Shown: positions 8,836 through 20,365 of the stretch, piece by piece
How positions within the stretch are numbered: position 1 is the stretch's first letter
Layout: the number at the start of each line of letters is the position of its first letter
Origin: Chondrus crispus
Taxonomy: Eukaryota; Rhodophyta; Florideophyceae; Gigartinales; Gigartinaceae
Assembly: GCF_000350225.1 (NCBI RefSeq)
Contig: NW_005179303.1
Location: 1 to 64,000, forward strand
DNA: 64,000 bases
Reading direction: 5' to 3'
Position numbers and translations under genes: made by a program
The notes under the pieces: model-generated
Seen by the model: only the letters and a program-made list of their open reading frames with translations
What the model was told of the DNA's origin: nothing
Database searches by the model: none

Positions 8836-11800
8836 CACGAGCGCAGAGATCAAAAAGTCAAAAATCGTAAAGCCTGTCCGGTTCGCGGTTTCCGCGATTG
8901 ACCCTTTTCGTGTACTGTACCCAAAGCTTCCCGACCACGCCACAGCCAAATCTGGCATCACCCATTCCCTCACGGTCACACACGGAATTTCGCTTGCGAT
9001 TTACTTGTGTGTGTGCTTGTGTTTCAATTTCTGCTTCTACCTCAGATCGTGCCCCTATCCAATGGTCTCTATCCTCATCCTCTTTCGTTTGCTTGGAACT
9101 ACGTACGGGACGGAAGGGGAAGGAACCCCGCCTGATGTAAGAGAGGAGTGAACATGCTCATTTCTGGTTGTGAGGATTATTTTTGAAACGAACAGGAGGA
9201 TGTGGGCAGATTACAGACCACGTAGTCGAGGAGGGAGAGATCTTGGGGGCTGAATGCCTGACAGTGACATGACCGACCAGAGAGTCGATAAGGGATCGTG
9301 GGGGCTGCTCGCGAGACGATGGCGTCACTGTAGATGCCACGAGTGATACACAGAACACATATTTCGTGTTTTGGGCTCTTAGCCGAAACAGATCATGCTA
9401 TATATCAATGCACCCTCATACACGCACCGCTGTACCGAACCACCTCCATATTGGTATCCTACTTTATACGGCAAAGTATCCCGCATCAAGTCTCTGCAAA
9501 ATTCCAAGCTTCCATTTTCCAGCCCGCACTCCGTACCCCGCCGCCTCATTCCCCCCTTCCGCACCCTCTTGTGATTCACCGTGCCGCAGCCCGCCTCCAA
9601 GGCCACGGCCTCCGTCGTCGCATCTTCGTCACCCGGCGATGACGCCACGTGCCACCGCAGGGTGGCCACTTCTCGTCGCAGACTTTTCGCACCCCTTCCC
9701 ATCGTCTGCAGCCACACCCATTTCACGCATCATTCCCCATCTAAAACGAGGAAAGCTGTGCTCTCATTCTTTTTTTGACATGGTCACGAACCTTGTGGAC
9801 CGCCCTGTCTGACCCGCTCCCCAATGAGAAACCCAGTCTAATTAATGATCTGGCAATCCTGCGGTAAAAATCAGTGCATGAATGAAGAAGTGGCCGGCCT
9901 CTGACGGAAAAATTCGTAGTTGGATGATAACAATGATGACGTCATTATATCTGACACATAACGATTCCCTTTCAATCCATTTGTTTCGGCACTGGCCCGA
10001 ACTGTTCTCTGGTTACATATCCTCGCTGATTTTGTGCGCGCCAGTGCTTTCTACTCTTCCTTTCTGGATTACTGCATTACGTCTAAATCGGTACAGGATG
10101 AATGTAGGAGGTGAAAGCAGAAGGGGCTGGGGGGGAGGGGCTGGTGGGCAAGACGGTATGTACTCCTCCGTGATTTCGTTTGTGCAAAAGTCATGCAAGC
10201 TGTGAGAATGACCTGTTCGGTTCTGACTGACAGTTTGGCGCGCGATTGGTACGTTCTGGAGCTCCAAAGTTGTAATGGCGTTCGTGTTTTGTAGAAAAAG
10301 GGGCAGGAAAAAACCGCAAAGCCCTGTATTTAACAGTGGGTGCGATGCGCTTAGTCTTTGGTCTTGTTCTCAACTCAGGGGAAATCGCTCGAGCAAGGGC
10401 ACAGACAGGCCATGGTAGAGTCAGTGTCCAGAGGCGAAAAGCGCGCTCGAAGGTCATCCGCAAATCACCTCATCAAATTGCGTCGGGAGATTCGTGCTCG
10501 AAGGGACAAGAACTGGAACGCGGTCTCTACGTCTGCTCATGGATTGGCTTTACGAACACGTCGGAGTGCAGACAGCACTTCGAAAAAATATGCTAAGGAC
10601 GTGGATGGGCATGAGCACCGGGACGAGCCCGGAGTAGGTGGCGGGGGCGGGGACGAAGATGAAAACAGGGAGAGGGACGAGGACAGAGACCGGGAAAGTG
10701 ACGGCAGTGGGGATGGAGCCGGGGACTCAGACCGTGACTAGGACAGGGACGCGGAAAGTGACGGCGGTGGGGACGGGGCAGGGGACTCAGACCGGGACGA
10801 GGACCCAGACTAGGACGGAGAACCAGACCGGCACGAGAACGAAAATGATTTGCTGGGATCAGGTGTCTTCCATTTGGAACGGGATAGTGAAGTCGAGGGC
10901 GTATTGGATAAGGAAGAAGGGTTTCGAGGCAGCGCAAGGGATGAGCCCAGTCTTGTGACTGACGCCCCTGAACCGGACATCGTAGATTACATTATGAATC
11001 TTAATCGTCAAGGTGTGAGCATGGATGACGAAAACGGCAACAGTATTGGGCTCGGCGCCGTTTCAGAGCGAGGAGATATTGAAACACTTGCCGACCATAC
11101 CCACCTCTCTTTTGAAATCGGAGAGGTGGAGGTGGAGGAGGTTTCTCGCCGTCTGAAAAGAATCGTGGAAGACCGCGTGCAATCCTCGCGAAAGTGCCCG
11201 AAGTCCCGTGCAAAAAATCAGCTTGACGAAGGAAACAGCTAAAGCCGAGTGATCGAATCGAGAGTGCGATTCAAAAGAGCTGGTTGCATGACATGAACAA
11301 GCTCCGACGCCTAAAGCCAGATTTCTTTTCATCTCGGCAAGCCACATTGCGAGACGACTCGAAAACAACAAAAGGGATTGCACTGTACGAGGGGATTCCG
11401 CTCAACCAATTCAATAATTATGATCTGCAGAGCGTGTTTCTCATGGAATATGAACGCAAAACGAAATGTGGCGGCAGTTACAGTAGCTTTTTGCAGTTAA
11501 GTACAGTCGCTGCGCAGTTTATGAGTCTTCGAGTTGTTCGAAAACTTTCATTTCTCAATGCGTTGCACAAGAATGGCGAAATTTTTCGTGCTGTTTGTGA
11601 CTGAGACACAATTGATCTTTTTTAGATCACTATGACGCCAGAAGTCAATGCACGACTGTCATGACAAAGGCTCTGCATCTGAAAAAAATCGCAGAGCATG
11701 CAATCCTCTATTTTTCAGACCGTGACCAACACTTGCAGACAGAAGCGGAGCGATCTCGGCTGAAGCTGCAAAAATATTTCACTCAATGCACAAAAAGCAC

Positions 11801-12906
11801 TTGGCCGCCGCCTTGCTACTCAGAAAAAGCAGATGTCGGAACGCATTGCTGAAGGAAGAGTTTTCTTTCCTGCAGATTTCAAGCGAGGACGAAAAAAGGC
11901 GAGAGAACAGCTGCAGGGAATTCTGAACACGTACGTGCATGTGAAGAATGACAGGGATGCTCACGTCGCGCGAGAAAAGGTTTCGCAGGCTGCCATCATA
12001 CACAAGTGGTTCATCAATATGCTTTTGCTCCTTGTTTTTTCTGCCGGAGGGCAACGTCCACAAGTGTACTCACAAATGAAGACGCCGACAGAAACAGAGC
12101 TGTTGGACATGAGCGAAAGTGTGAGGCTGCACGATTTTTTCCAGCTTCGTACTGCAATGGAAAAAACTCAACGATCCTTAGACATGCCAAACGTGATTGT
12201 CCCCGGGTTCGTCCTGAAATATGTGCGGTTTCATACGAAGATAATGAGAAAAGCCGTAGTAGAAAAGACGTTCGTCGATGAGCAGGCAGACGATGACAGG
12301 CCTTTGATTATGCACACAGAGACGGGGGAGGCACTGAGCACTCCGCAGGTGACTAACACACTTAAGGGATATCTGAGGTGTGCCATCCCGGAAGCTCAGA
12401 ACATCACCATGATGAGTCTCCGCAGTAGCTACTGCACAATGGTGATGCAGGACTATCGCCAAAAAAGAGTTTCCCAACCTTGAGTGAACAGGAATTCTTG
12501 GAGGTTCTGTCCAAAAATCTGAATACATCTCCAGAGCAGCTGCGATCAACGTATATTGGAATCGATGATGCAGAGTTCGAAGACACTGCGAAGGAACTGG
12601 TAAAGGTCGTGGGCAATGCGGAGTCTTCGGAAGATTAGGAGTTAGGGGATGAAAAATGTCGAAACGTAGCAACAAGGGGGGATGGGATGGACGTCGGTGG
12701 AGCCTCAAGGCTCGGATCTCGTCATAAAAGTTTAGTGCATTTCGCCAGCATAATATTTGTTGTCGTTGATCTCGTCGTCGGCAGCATCGCCATTGCGTTT
12801 CAGCTGTTTGGTCATGTGTGGATGAAAGCCCAGCTGCACTTCATGTCTCCCTCGCTCGTCGCGGTGCCATTTCGCGGCTGACGGCTGCAGCGCCAGCGGG
12901 AGATTA
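8836..12906 (+). repeat. segmental duplication, left block, copy A
   Basis: Matches 47,133-51,190 with a constant offset of 38,297 bp from the left edge to the recombinase gene, at only a few percent difference by eye. The left edge is sharp: both copies begin cacgagcgcagagatc after unrelated flanks. The first 1.5 kb has no clear gene. The rest is the recombinase pseudogene. Confidence 0.92.
10412..12638 (+). pseudogene. tyrosine recombinase, decayed copy A
   Basis: Copy A of the gene at 48,709-50,929. It starts at the same ATG (MVESVSRGEKRARR). It encodes a basic N-terminus, an acidic Arg/Asp/Gly repeat, a helical core-binding region and a C-terminal catalytic domain (GGQRPQVYSQ, EKTQRSLDMP, SLRSSYCTM, STYIGIDD). 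It is dead: TAG at 10,739-10,741 and 10,811-10,813 where copy B has GAG and TGG; an A-run near 11,212 is one base short, shifting frame; a TGA near 11,601 stands where B has CGA; and another shift sits in the A-run near 12,464. These are real differences between the two duplicates. Confidence 0.85.
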
Positions 12907-13344
12907 TGAGCTGAGAAGGCGTCTGCCTGCGCCCGATCCGACGGCCGAAACATGTGTTTGTTGCGGGAAGGTACGTTGCTGGAGGTCAGTCTGCAAAACT
13001 CGTAGTGGAATATTTCAATCTCGGGGGTTGCTTTACGTCCAGCGAGTTTGTGAGCAAAGGGAAACAACAACGCGATATTTTACAGACAAACTTAGGAAAT
13101 GGTCCTTTGAGCAGCGCATATGCTGAGTGGTGCGGCTTTCTGAACCAGAGCGCGAGTATTACACGCATGAGACTCCTTGGACGCGTGCTCTAAAACATGG
13201 TAGTTTAGAGAACATTCATTGCCCGCGATTGCTGGCTTTAATTTTCACCTCGTAGGACTAACTTCACTCATGTCGAGCGAACTTTTGCTACTTGAATCGC
13301 ACTACTACTACTCGCTTTCATGTGCTTGAGGAGTGACCTTTCGT

Positions 13345-13920
13345 TCATTTGTGCGGACGTCGACTGCCAGACTGCAAACGTGCGAGACGAGAACTACGGC
13401 GCGGAGGCGTCCTTGCGCGGGCAAGACTTGGAGGTAGTGCTTCAGGGGTTTGGGCACGGAGACGAGAAGCGGCGAGTGTATCCCTGCAGGACGGAGTCGG
13501 GGAGCATGTCACGATAGGACGAGACGACGGGCCTAGAGGCGCCGGCGATTTGCCCGAGGGCGAGGTCGAGCTGCGAGTGCGGGTGGAGACTGAGCTGCTC
13601 TCCTGTGCGGGCTGCAGAGTCGGGTGCGGCAGCGTTGGGATGGGCTGCGTGCTGTGGTATTCGCAGTAGGAGGCCGCGTGGTCCGAATGCAGCGATAGAA
13701 AGGCGGCGCGTACTTCGGCAGAGCGGATCAGGATGGGTGGCGGGCAAAAGTCGATCTCCGGGGATGAAGGCGGGGTGACACTTGGAGTGTCCGAGAGCTG
13801 TAAAGACGCAGAATTCATCCTAAAAGAGAGAGAAACGGGAGAAGATGGATCTTTGAGAGAGGAGGGTGGAGAGGGGATTACATCCGGAATTAGACGGCTC
13901 ACGATCGTCGCTTTGTACAT
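13345..13920 (-). CDS. Ser/Pro-rich 191-aa ORF, not recognised
   Basis: ATG at 13,920 (MYKATIVSRLIPDVIP). The product is rich in Ser, Pro, Thr and Arg, with likely disorder and a basic Arg-rich end (RRSSRLARLQSGSRRPHK). No domain is visible. On the minus strand it follows a GGGATTAG-type array (14,200 to 14,043), which repeats the array-then-ORF order seen elsewhere on the plus strand. It is absent from duplication copy B. Composition alone cannot show that it is translated. Confidence 0.3.
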   Translation of the reverse strand: MYKATIVSRLIPDVIPSPPSSLKDPSSPVSLSFRMNSASLQLSDTPSVTPPSSPEIDFCPPPILIRSAEVRAAFLSLHSDHAASYCEYHSTQPIPTLPHPTLQPAQESSSVSTRTRSSTSPSGKSPAPLGPSSRPIVTCSPTPSCRDTLAASRLRAQTPEALPPSLARARTPPRRSSRLARLQSGSRRPHK

Positions 13921-14042
13921 GATTGAGAGGTGTAGAAAGCGAGCTATCTGTGTGATCCAAACTCAAAAGACTACCACCACCGCGTTGAAAACTATTCCCG
14001 CATCGGCGTTCCACGCAGCCCTTCCCCACGATCAAAATCACG

Positions 14043-14200
14043 ACCTAATCCTCTTAATCCCTTAATCTCGCGAATCCCTTAATCCCGCTCATCTCCAAAT
14101 CCTTCTAATCCCTTACTCCCCTAAATCCCCTAATCCTGCTAATCCCTTAATCCTGCTAATCCCCTACTCCCCTAAATCCCGCGAATCCCGCGAATCCCTT
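14043..14200 (-). repeat. CTAATCCC array (TTAGG-like on minus strand)
   Basis: Units such as ctaatcccttaatcc and cctaatcctgctaatccc. On the minus strand this reads GGATTAGGG-like and lies upstream of the minus-strand ORF starting at 13,920. Confidence 0.75.
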
Positions 14201-14204
14201 AACT

Positions 14205-14455
14205 AAGAAGTATACAAGTTTAAAGCAGAGAAGTATAGAAGCACAGAGGCAGAGGAGTTTGAATGCAGAGAATTATGGAAGTATACAAGTTTAAAAGCAG
14301 AGCGGTATAGAAGTATAGAAGCAGAAGTTTAAAGGCAGAGCGGGATAGTAGTGTAGAAGTTTAGGACAGGGAAGTATGGAAGAATAGAATTTTAAAAGCA
14401 GAGAAGTTCAGAAGTGTAAAAGTATAGAAGGATAGACGTTTAAAAGGAAGTACGA
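14205..14455 (+). repeat. A/G-rich minisatellite, second copy
   Basis: Units agtatagaag and ttaaaagcagag as at 2,160-2,500, sharing long identical runs (gcagagaattatggaagtat). Confidence 0.85.
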
Positions 14456-15112
14456 CCACGGTGGAGTACTGTACGGAGGGGGGAGGGGGGCGCAGTAGAA
14501 ATAAAAAATGCGTGGGCATTAGCAATACTGGCCTTTGACGTGTTGTTGTCAAATGCACGTTCTCCGTGCTCTGTGGCTTTTTCTTTGGCAGAATTACTGG
14601 AAACGACAGGTTGTCATCATGTGCACGGCTTACACCGCAAGCCTATGTACTAGTGGGAAGTAGTTCGGATATGAATGCGCTTTCTCTACCGCAGACTGCG
14701 CCCCTTTCAACCTCCCTGTGCGTTAAAAAAGCCCCTTAGTGGTCCTTCACGAGGCTCCATCCTTTCCTCGTCGCAATCCATTTCCTTCATGAGCGCGGAG
14801 CGATATGTGCCTCTAAGAAGTGCCCACATCACCGCGTCAACTTGTTTTTTATTTATAATCAGAGCTGACGGCCAATCTAGAAGACTACATCTCTATTTTC
14901 TCGTTTTCGAAGCAACGAGCGAGGATAACTTGTCGAAAATGTACGAAAGGGAGAGGGCGCACGTAGAGGAGGAAGAGGAGGGGAGGTAGTAGCGAAGGGG
15001 GGCTGTGAGGGGGTTGCAGAAGAGATGGAAGGGGACATGAGAGTGGTGGACCTGGAACAGGGCGTGTGGCGGAGAAATGGAAAACGTATGGAAGGTGACT
15101 CGCATATGACGG

Positions 15113-15355
15113 ATGCGCCACCTCCCCTACCGTCTGCGTCTTGTACAAAACGCGTTGGACAGGGCAGCAGCAGGACGCGCGACGGTGGCCATTGCCCATC
15201 AGCTACCTACAGTGGAGGACGCCGATGTGATAGCGGTGGTGTCAAAGGGTTGGATTGTGGAAAGCAGAAAACATCATCAGCTGCTCCGCAATCCGAATGG
15301 AGAGTATGCGAATCTGGTTAAGAACCAGTTAACGGCAGCGACCGACGAAGGATGA
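15113..15355 (+). pseudogene. ABC transporter NBD, C-terminal piece, copy A
   Basis: About 80 codons equal to the end of a type-B (P-glycoprotein-like) ABC ATPase. An LDRAAAGRATVAIAHQLPTV stretch holds the H-loop (AIAHQL), then ADVIAVVSKGWIVES, HHQLL and GEYANLVKNQL, ending at a stop. Walker A, signature and Walker B of this domain are absent upstream, so it is a fragment. It may belong to the same transporter family whose front half is scattered over 35-41.8 kb. Confidence 0.8.
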
Positions 15356-15904
15356 AGACCAAAACCCATCAGTTTGTTCCCCCTCGAGGCGGCATGTGTA
15401 GGTAGTCATCTGGTTTTCCGAACTTACTGTAAGTAGAATAGGACGCAATGCTAACCGCAAGATGTGTACTGTACAAGTAAAGATTTGCTGGAGTGATCTG
15501 AGTGCTAATTTTATTTGTAGCGGGAAAGTTGCGGCTTAAGATGCTGTGGAGCACTCTCCGCGACAGCCATCCTCAATAAAAAATTCGCCCCCCGAGGTCA
15601 TGGGTAAATCATTCGTGTGATGTCTCAATCTTTGAAAAGAGCAAGGCCTTCTCCTTTCGTCATTCTTCCTTGTGCTGCTCTGAGCGTTAACATTTGTTAT
15701 GCAGGAAAGGCCGCGTATCCTTTGTGAGGGTCTGATTGGGCACGCAAGAAGTTGCACGCTGTTTTAGGGCTTTGTTTTTTCGGCCGGTGATGGTGCTCCG
15801 GCAAAGAGCTGTTATGGCTGAAACGGCAGGGAGAGGGATCAGAGTCAATTGAGATCGGGGGGGGAGGTGGGGGGGCGCAGCGGCCGCGAGGAAGGGCGCG
15901 GCTC

Positions 15905-16075
15905 TACAGCGCTGGTAGGGGCCGGCTGTGGACGCGGAGTCGTGCTGTGTGACGCGCGCGTGTCGACGGCGCGAGCGCGTGCCATAGACTCACGGTGCAG
16001 CGGGCGTCACGGGGTGGGGCGCGACTCTACAGCGCTGGGAGGGGCCAGCTGTGGACGCGCAGTCGTGCTGTGTGT
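15905..16075 (+). repeat. 123-bp GC-rich repeat, copy A (about 1.4 units)
   Basis: Unit starts tacagcgctggg; the spacing from 15,905 to 16,028 is 123 bp, a multiple of three. Copy B has one more unit, and one unit is found at 45,082-45,200. The frame reading through encodes GRGSTALxGAGCGRGVV-type repeats. Composition suggests this is not a true protein. Confidence 0.85.
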
Positions 16076-16125
16076 AATACTTGGATTGCCTCGCCCTCTC
16101 TCTACAAGTTGTGGTATCATTCTTG

Positions 16126-16432
16126 TTCTGCCTCAACAGAGCTATTTGCTGATTGTTTCAGCGAAAGCGGTGTACTACGGTCCTACTGTAGTCTGGATCC
16201 CAAGGACGAAATATTTGGCTCTGTCGAAACATGGGAAAAGAACGAAACTCATATTGAAGGGGCCGCCGCAAACCCCCCTTTTGAATTTTACCTCATTGAG
16301 ACAGTTATTGAAAAGTTTGAAAAAGGAACGAATCACTCCCATGCCCGTTTTCGAAAAAGTCAGCTGACTGCAAGAAAACTCGTGCGTTTTGAACTGATAA
16401 ACGACCCAGTTGCGGGAACTTCAAGACTTTGA
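16126..16432 (+). pseudogene. PCIF1-like N6-adenosine methyltransferase fragment, copy A
   Basis: The frame reads LRSYCSLDPKDEIFGSVETW, then a short linker, then AAANPPFEFYLIETVIEKFE. This resembles the catalytic centre of the PCIF1/CAPAM family, which methylates N6 of cap-adjacent 2'-O-methyladenosine. There a YCSAFPDTDxYFGS segment leads to GSFEANPPFxEELM...HFE. The NPPF catalytic motif is at 16,271-16,282. The rest of the domain is missing and upstream the frame comes from the GC-rich repeat, so this is a captured or decayed piece. Moderate confidence: one motif block, judged by eye. Confidence 0.5.
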
Positions 16433-17388
16433 AAAGCGTTTGTATTACTTCCTCGTCCATTCCGTCCTGCTTCCGTACAAGGTAAAAACTAGGATCCCAT
16501 GCCCAACCGGTTCATGCTTGGGATAGACAACGACTATTTGCGACACCCGAATTTCAGATCCATCAAGTCTAGCGTTCACGAGCAGTGGACGACGCGAAAA
16601 GGTGACCGAAACAAATCCTGAGAGTGAAATATCCACTTCGGTAGCAGAAATGACACGTGCAGTAGGGTACTCAGCTGACGGTGCTCCGGACACATCCCTT
16701 AGCTTTATACCAGTAATAAGATTATATCGAACAACTCGACTGATGCTCAGGTCCCGCGATATGGCAGACGCCATTGTAGTGTGCACAGCGTATCAGACAC
16801 ACGGGTGTTTAAACGCACGTATGCGAAGCCCAGAAATCCGATTAGCGAGAGCAAAGCGACGGAGCTCGAAACTTTCAAAGAAAAATACGACTGTGACACA
16901 TCAAGAAAAGGCTGAGAGCTATTTGAGGGACCCTGTGATGAGTTCAAGCGATCATTGAAGTCACGACAAGGCAGCCAAGTAGGGTTGCGCCAGGACTCAT
17001 ACGTCGCCGTACCCGTCATGGTCAGAGGACTGCAGCGAGCATGTGACGTGCGCCGAAACGCGACGTGATGCTCTACGAAAGCGGTTCGAATTATTGAATG
17101 TGCTCTTGCGTAATGAGAACAACACCGGGACGCTTACGCTGTGCTACTACAATTGTATGAGTGGAAACGAATGCATGATCAGATCCTCTTGAAGTCGAAC
17201 GATTGAGCATCTTCGACACAGAAATCAGGCCGATGCCAGCGTGTCGGCTGCGATCACAACTTCGTTGGACACACCCTAGCATGAAGATTTTTTGAAGAAG
17301 ACGTACAGTACACACGCATTGTTTGTTATGTTTTCATATTATAATTTAGCTCAAAACATGATCCCTGTGTAGAGAGGATTATTACGTC

Positions 17389-17769
17389 ATGCTCAGCACA
17401 CTGCGGAGCATGACGTCATTGTCACGTTTTGTAACGCAAATTGAGGCACAGTACAGTGTATCAACCCTCGTGTTTCACGACAAATTTAAACTAAAAACAT
17501 TGATTCGTTTTGTATCAGCTAAGGGCACGACAAGCAAAGTGCCAATGGCGGTACGGCTGCAAGATGATCATGCTCCTGGGGCTTTTTTTCTTCATATTGT
17601 ATTTCTAATTCAAATCCTCAACACTGTAGAAACTGGCGGGGTAGAAACTCGAATATTACGGAATACTCTGCCGATCATTGCGTCATGGTTTGCAAAGAAA
17701 GTATTTGAAATAAACACATTAATAATAGCAATAATATGTAATTATAATGTATCGATAATGTATACGTGA
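17389..17769 (+). CDS. conserved-in-duplicates ORF, doubtful
   Basis: ATG frame MLSTLRSMTSLSRFVTQ, with a region KLKTLIRFVSAKGTTSKVPM. The same frame occurs at 35,861-36,124 and 54,294-54,557, where it stops earlier (about 87 aa). The extra 39 residues in this copy come from loss of a stop. Few frame-breaking changes are present, but the copies are young, so conservation is weak evidence. Function unknown. Confidence 0.25.
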   Translation: MLSTLRSMTSLSRFVTQIEAQYSVSTLVFHDKFKLKTLIRFVSAKGTTSKVPMAVRLQDDHAPGAFFLHIVFLIQILNTVETGGVETRILRNTLPIIASWFAKKVFEINTLIIAIICNYNVSIMYT

Positions 17770-18764
17770 AAAAATGTCTCAAATATTATACGAACAATGA
17801 CTCCAGGGACTCGAATACTCGATGAATTTCCAGTGACACCAAATTCACATACAGGAAAGCATTCCGCTCTGCCAAACATACATAACTGCAGCTCCACATA
17901 GAAAGCTGAACAAATGTCGGTCCGCCGCATCTTAATGAGAATAAAATTTAACTAAATTACCAATGGTGCCGTTGAGCTACAAAATGTCATGATATCACGA
18001 GAGGTGCGCAACTTTAAATTCTATTTTAAAGCCTGCAAGGTTTAGTTCTACGAAGTACGCCACGTACATGTACGAGTGCTTGAAGAAGACGGCCAGCACC
18101 ATACCTCCATCACGACATTCTCATCAATACTTGGACTGGTTGTGGTTATAGATAGGAATCTAGTAAACACTAAATGTGCAAAACATCTTCGCCCCGAGAA
18201 ATGGAACTTTTAAGGGACATTTCCTCGCACTGCTGTCGTCTTCTGACGCCTCTCTCTGTCATTGTTGCTCTTCCATTTCGATATGTCTCTGATTCGGATT
18301 TTTGGACATCGCTTGGTTTGCATCCGTCTCTTACAAGTTCAATCCTGAACAAGTCATAGCACTTTTGCATCACTTTGAGGATGCTTGTACGAAACATGAC
18401 TATCTTCTTTCTTAGAGTATCCAAGTTACGGTTTTGCTGCCATAACGTAAAAAACGTGTCATACCCTTTCATTGGCCAACATTAATAACGTTTAAGAAAA
18501 CACTTCATCTGAGCACTTGCTCACTATCCCCTCTATGACCAAGTCTTGGATTATATCGTGAAGAAATGATTTCTGGCTACCAAAAAACCATTTAACCGCA
18601 TTGATTGGTATGCGAAGTTCAGGAATTAACAAGTACCCAAATCATTTCCTACTTGTTTCATCGATTCGGCAGGAAATCTCTTGTGTCAAAACCATAGGTA
18701 TCCGTCAAAAGCCCTGGCAAACTGACTGTGTACTTTATATGAACACAGCACCCAGTACCCAACT

Positions 18765-18880
18765 AATTCCCCCAGAGCACATTTTTATGAAATTAAATAT
18801 TTCGAAAAATGTACGTAATTTGAAATATTCAAATGTAATTGCAAAAATTAATAATTTAATGTAATTTACACCAAATGGGT
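18765..18880 (+). repeat. AT-rich end module, copy 3
   Basis: Diverged copy (attcccccagagcac ... tttacaccaaatggg) ending the right block of duplication copy A. Unlike the other copies it is not followed by a G-rich array. Confidence 0.7.
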
Positions 18881-19495
18881 TATTTCTATGACTAGTACTT
18901 CCGTCAGTTCCGGGATTCCAGTCCGTTTTGGGCATGTGTCAGTGCAGGTACGTAATGACAAAATACGGTTGGTACGGGCTGCATTCAACGAATATGCGTT
19001 TTTGGTACTGACTACGGAGCATGCCCCAAAACGTATCGGAATGGCCGGTTTTACCCCCTCGCAATTTGCGGTGGAACGATACGTTTTGGGCCGATTTACA
19101 CGGCGGCACCCCTATACGCGCTGGATTTGCGACATTACTGTGGGCAATTTCTGACTAAAATTTTCCCGACGGCAGCGCGCAGCCAATAATTTGTCAGTGC
19201 GCAAAATTTAATTTTTGCCATGTCCCATTAGAGGCGCATGAGCAGTATTTTTAACTTCAATTTTATTACGTACCTGTAACGGAACATGTGCAATACGTCA
19301 GAGGCCTCATACGTATGGGAATCGCTGGTGTATATACTACATCCAAGTTTAAAGCAAGCAAATGAATACGGCGTACATGATCGTGGGACATCTGCGCTCT
19401 AGCTATTTTTAGGCCTAGGGTAAATATGACACGAAAACTCACTGCCAACCAATTTCCGGGGAGGTGTTTTAGACCCATTCCGGGACGTTTTCGAG
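18881..19495. other. no supported gene
   Basis: Unique-looking sequence between the end of the duplicated block and the 26-bp array. A short plus frame at 18,888-19,154 (TSTSVSSGIPVRFGHVSVQV) is open, but its start is unconvincing and no family is recognised. Confidence 0.35.
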
Positions 19496-19996
19496 GGTGC
19501 TGTACCGGTACGTTTGGGAGGGGTGCTGCACAGGTACGTTTTCGACGTGTGCTGTACAGGTAGGTCTTCGAGGGATGCTGTACGGGTACGTTTTCGAGAG
19601 GTGCTGCACAAGTACGTTTTCGAGGGGTGCTGTACCGGTACGTTTTCGGGGGGTGCTGCACAGGTGCGACTTCGAGGGGTGCTGTACAGGTACGTTTTGG
19701 AGAGGTGCTGCACAGGTACGTTTTCGAGGGGTGCTGTACCGGTACGTTTTCGGGGGGTGCTGCACAGGTGCGACTTCGAGGGGTGCTGTACAGGTACGTT
19801 TTGGAGAGGTGCTGCACAGGTACGTTTTCGAGGGGTGCTGTGCCGGTACGTTTTTGAGGGGTGCTGTACAGGTACGTTTTCGAGAGGTGCTGTACCGGTA
19901 CGTTTTCGAGGGGTGCCGCACAGGTCCGTTTTCGAGTATGCTGCACAGGTATGTTCTCGAGGCGTACCGTACGGGTACGTTTTCATGGGTGCTGTA
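19496..19996. repeat. 26-bp tandem array, about 19 units
   Basis: Unit of the type gtgctgtaccggtacgtttt followed by cgaggg; most units are exactly 26 bp. Two main variants alternate (ctgtaccggtacg and ctgcacaggtacg), and a four-unit higher-order block is repeated. Because 26 is not a multiple of three, several frames on both strands stay open as 26-residue protein repeats. These are artefacts of the array. Many units contain the palindrome GTACCGGTAC. Confidence 0.95.
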
Positions 19997-20365
19997 CTGG
20001 TAGAAGTGAAATGTAGGAGGAGATAGTTGTCTGATGGAACGGTAGGATTTTGTGTACATGATCGATGAGATGATTTTCTTTCGTTATTTGCTTGGAGAGA
20101 AGAGATTGGTTCAAAATCTCATCACATATGATAACGGTCATATCATGGGGATATTGCTCGCGCGACTGTGCCTTTGGGCGAGAGTCGCAGGGTGTCAAGA
20201 ACGATTGCAGTTCATAATTCGTAAATGGGATGCGAGAGGAGCTATAGGATTTACAAAATGATAAGCCGTAGAGCCGGGAGTTGAAAGACTCTATGTAGTT
20301 TATGCAAGTATAAACGGAAAGGTTACCGTAAATTATCTAGCGATCATGACCTGGTGGTTATTGCA
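19997..20365. other. no supported gene
   Basis: AT-richer spacer between the 26-bp array and the end of the helicase locus. Nothing recognised. Confidence 0.4.

Larger units (their letters stand above)
12907..14454. repeat. block present only in copy A of the duplication
   Basis: Copy B passes from gcgggagatta directly to ccacggtggagtactg at 51,190/51,192. In copy A about 1.55 kb lies between these two points. It holds a minus-strand unit (G-rich array followed by a Ser/Pro-rich ORF) and a minisatellite matching that at 2.1-2.5 kb. It was either inserted in A or deleted from B. Confidence 0.8.
14455..18880 (+). repeat. segmental duplication, right block, copy A
   Basis: Matches 51,192-55,786; its right part also matches 35,329-37,354. 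Contents in order: ABC-transporter tail, 123-bp GC-rich repeat, PCIF1-like fragment, and short frames kept in all three copies. Two of the latter are at 17,389 plus (MLSTLRSMTSLSRFVTQ) and 18,472 minus (NLDTLRKKIVMFRTSI). The block ends in the AT-rich end module. Copy A differs most near the right end. Confidence 0.9.

Noticed and set aside
10593-10937. His/Arg/Pro-rich minus-strand frames opposite the acidic repeat of the recombinases
   Set aside because: Antisense shadows of the Arg/Asp/Gly-coding repeat.
19266-20059. Long repeat proteins (170-226 aa) on both strands
   Set aside because: They arise from the 26-bp tandem array, whose period keeps several frames open; flanks show no coding signal.
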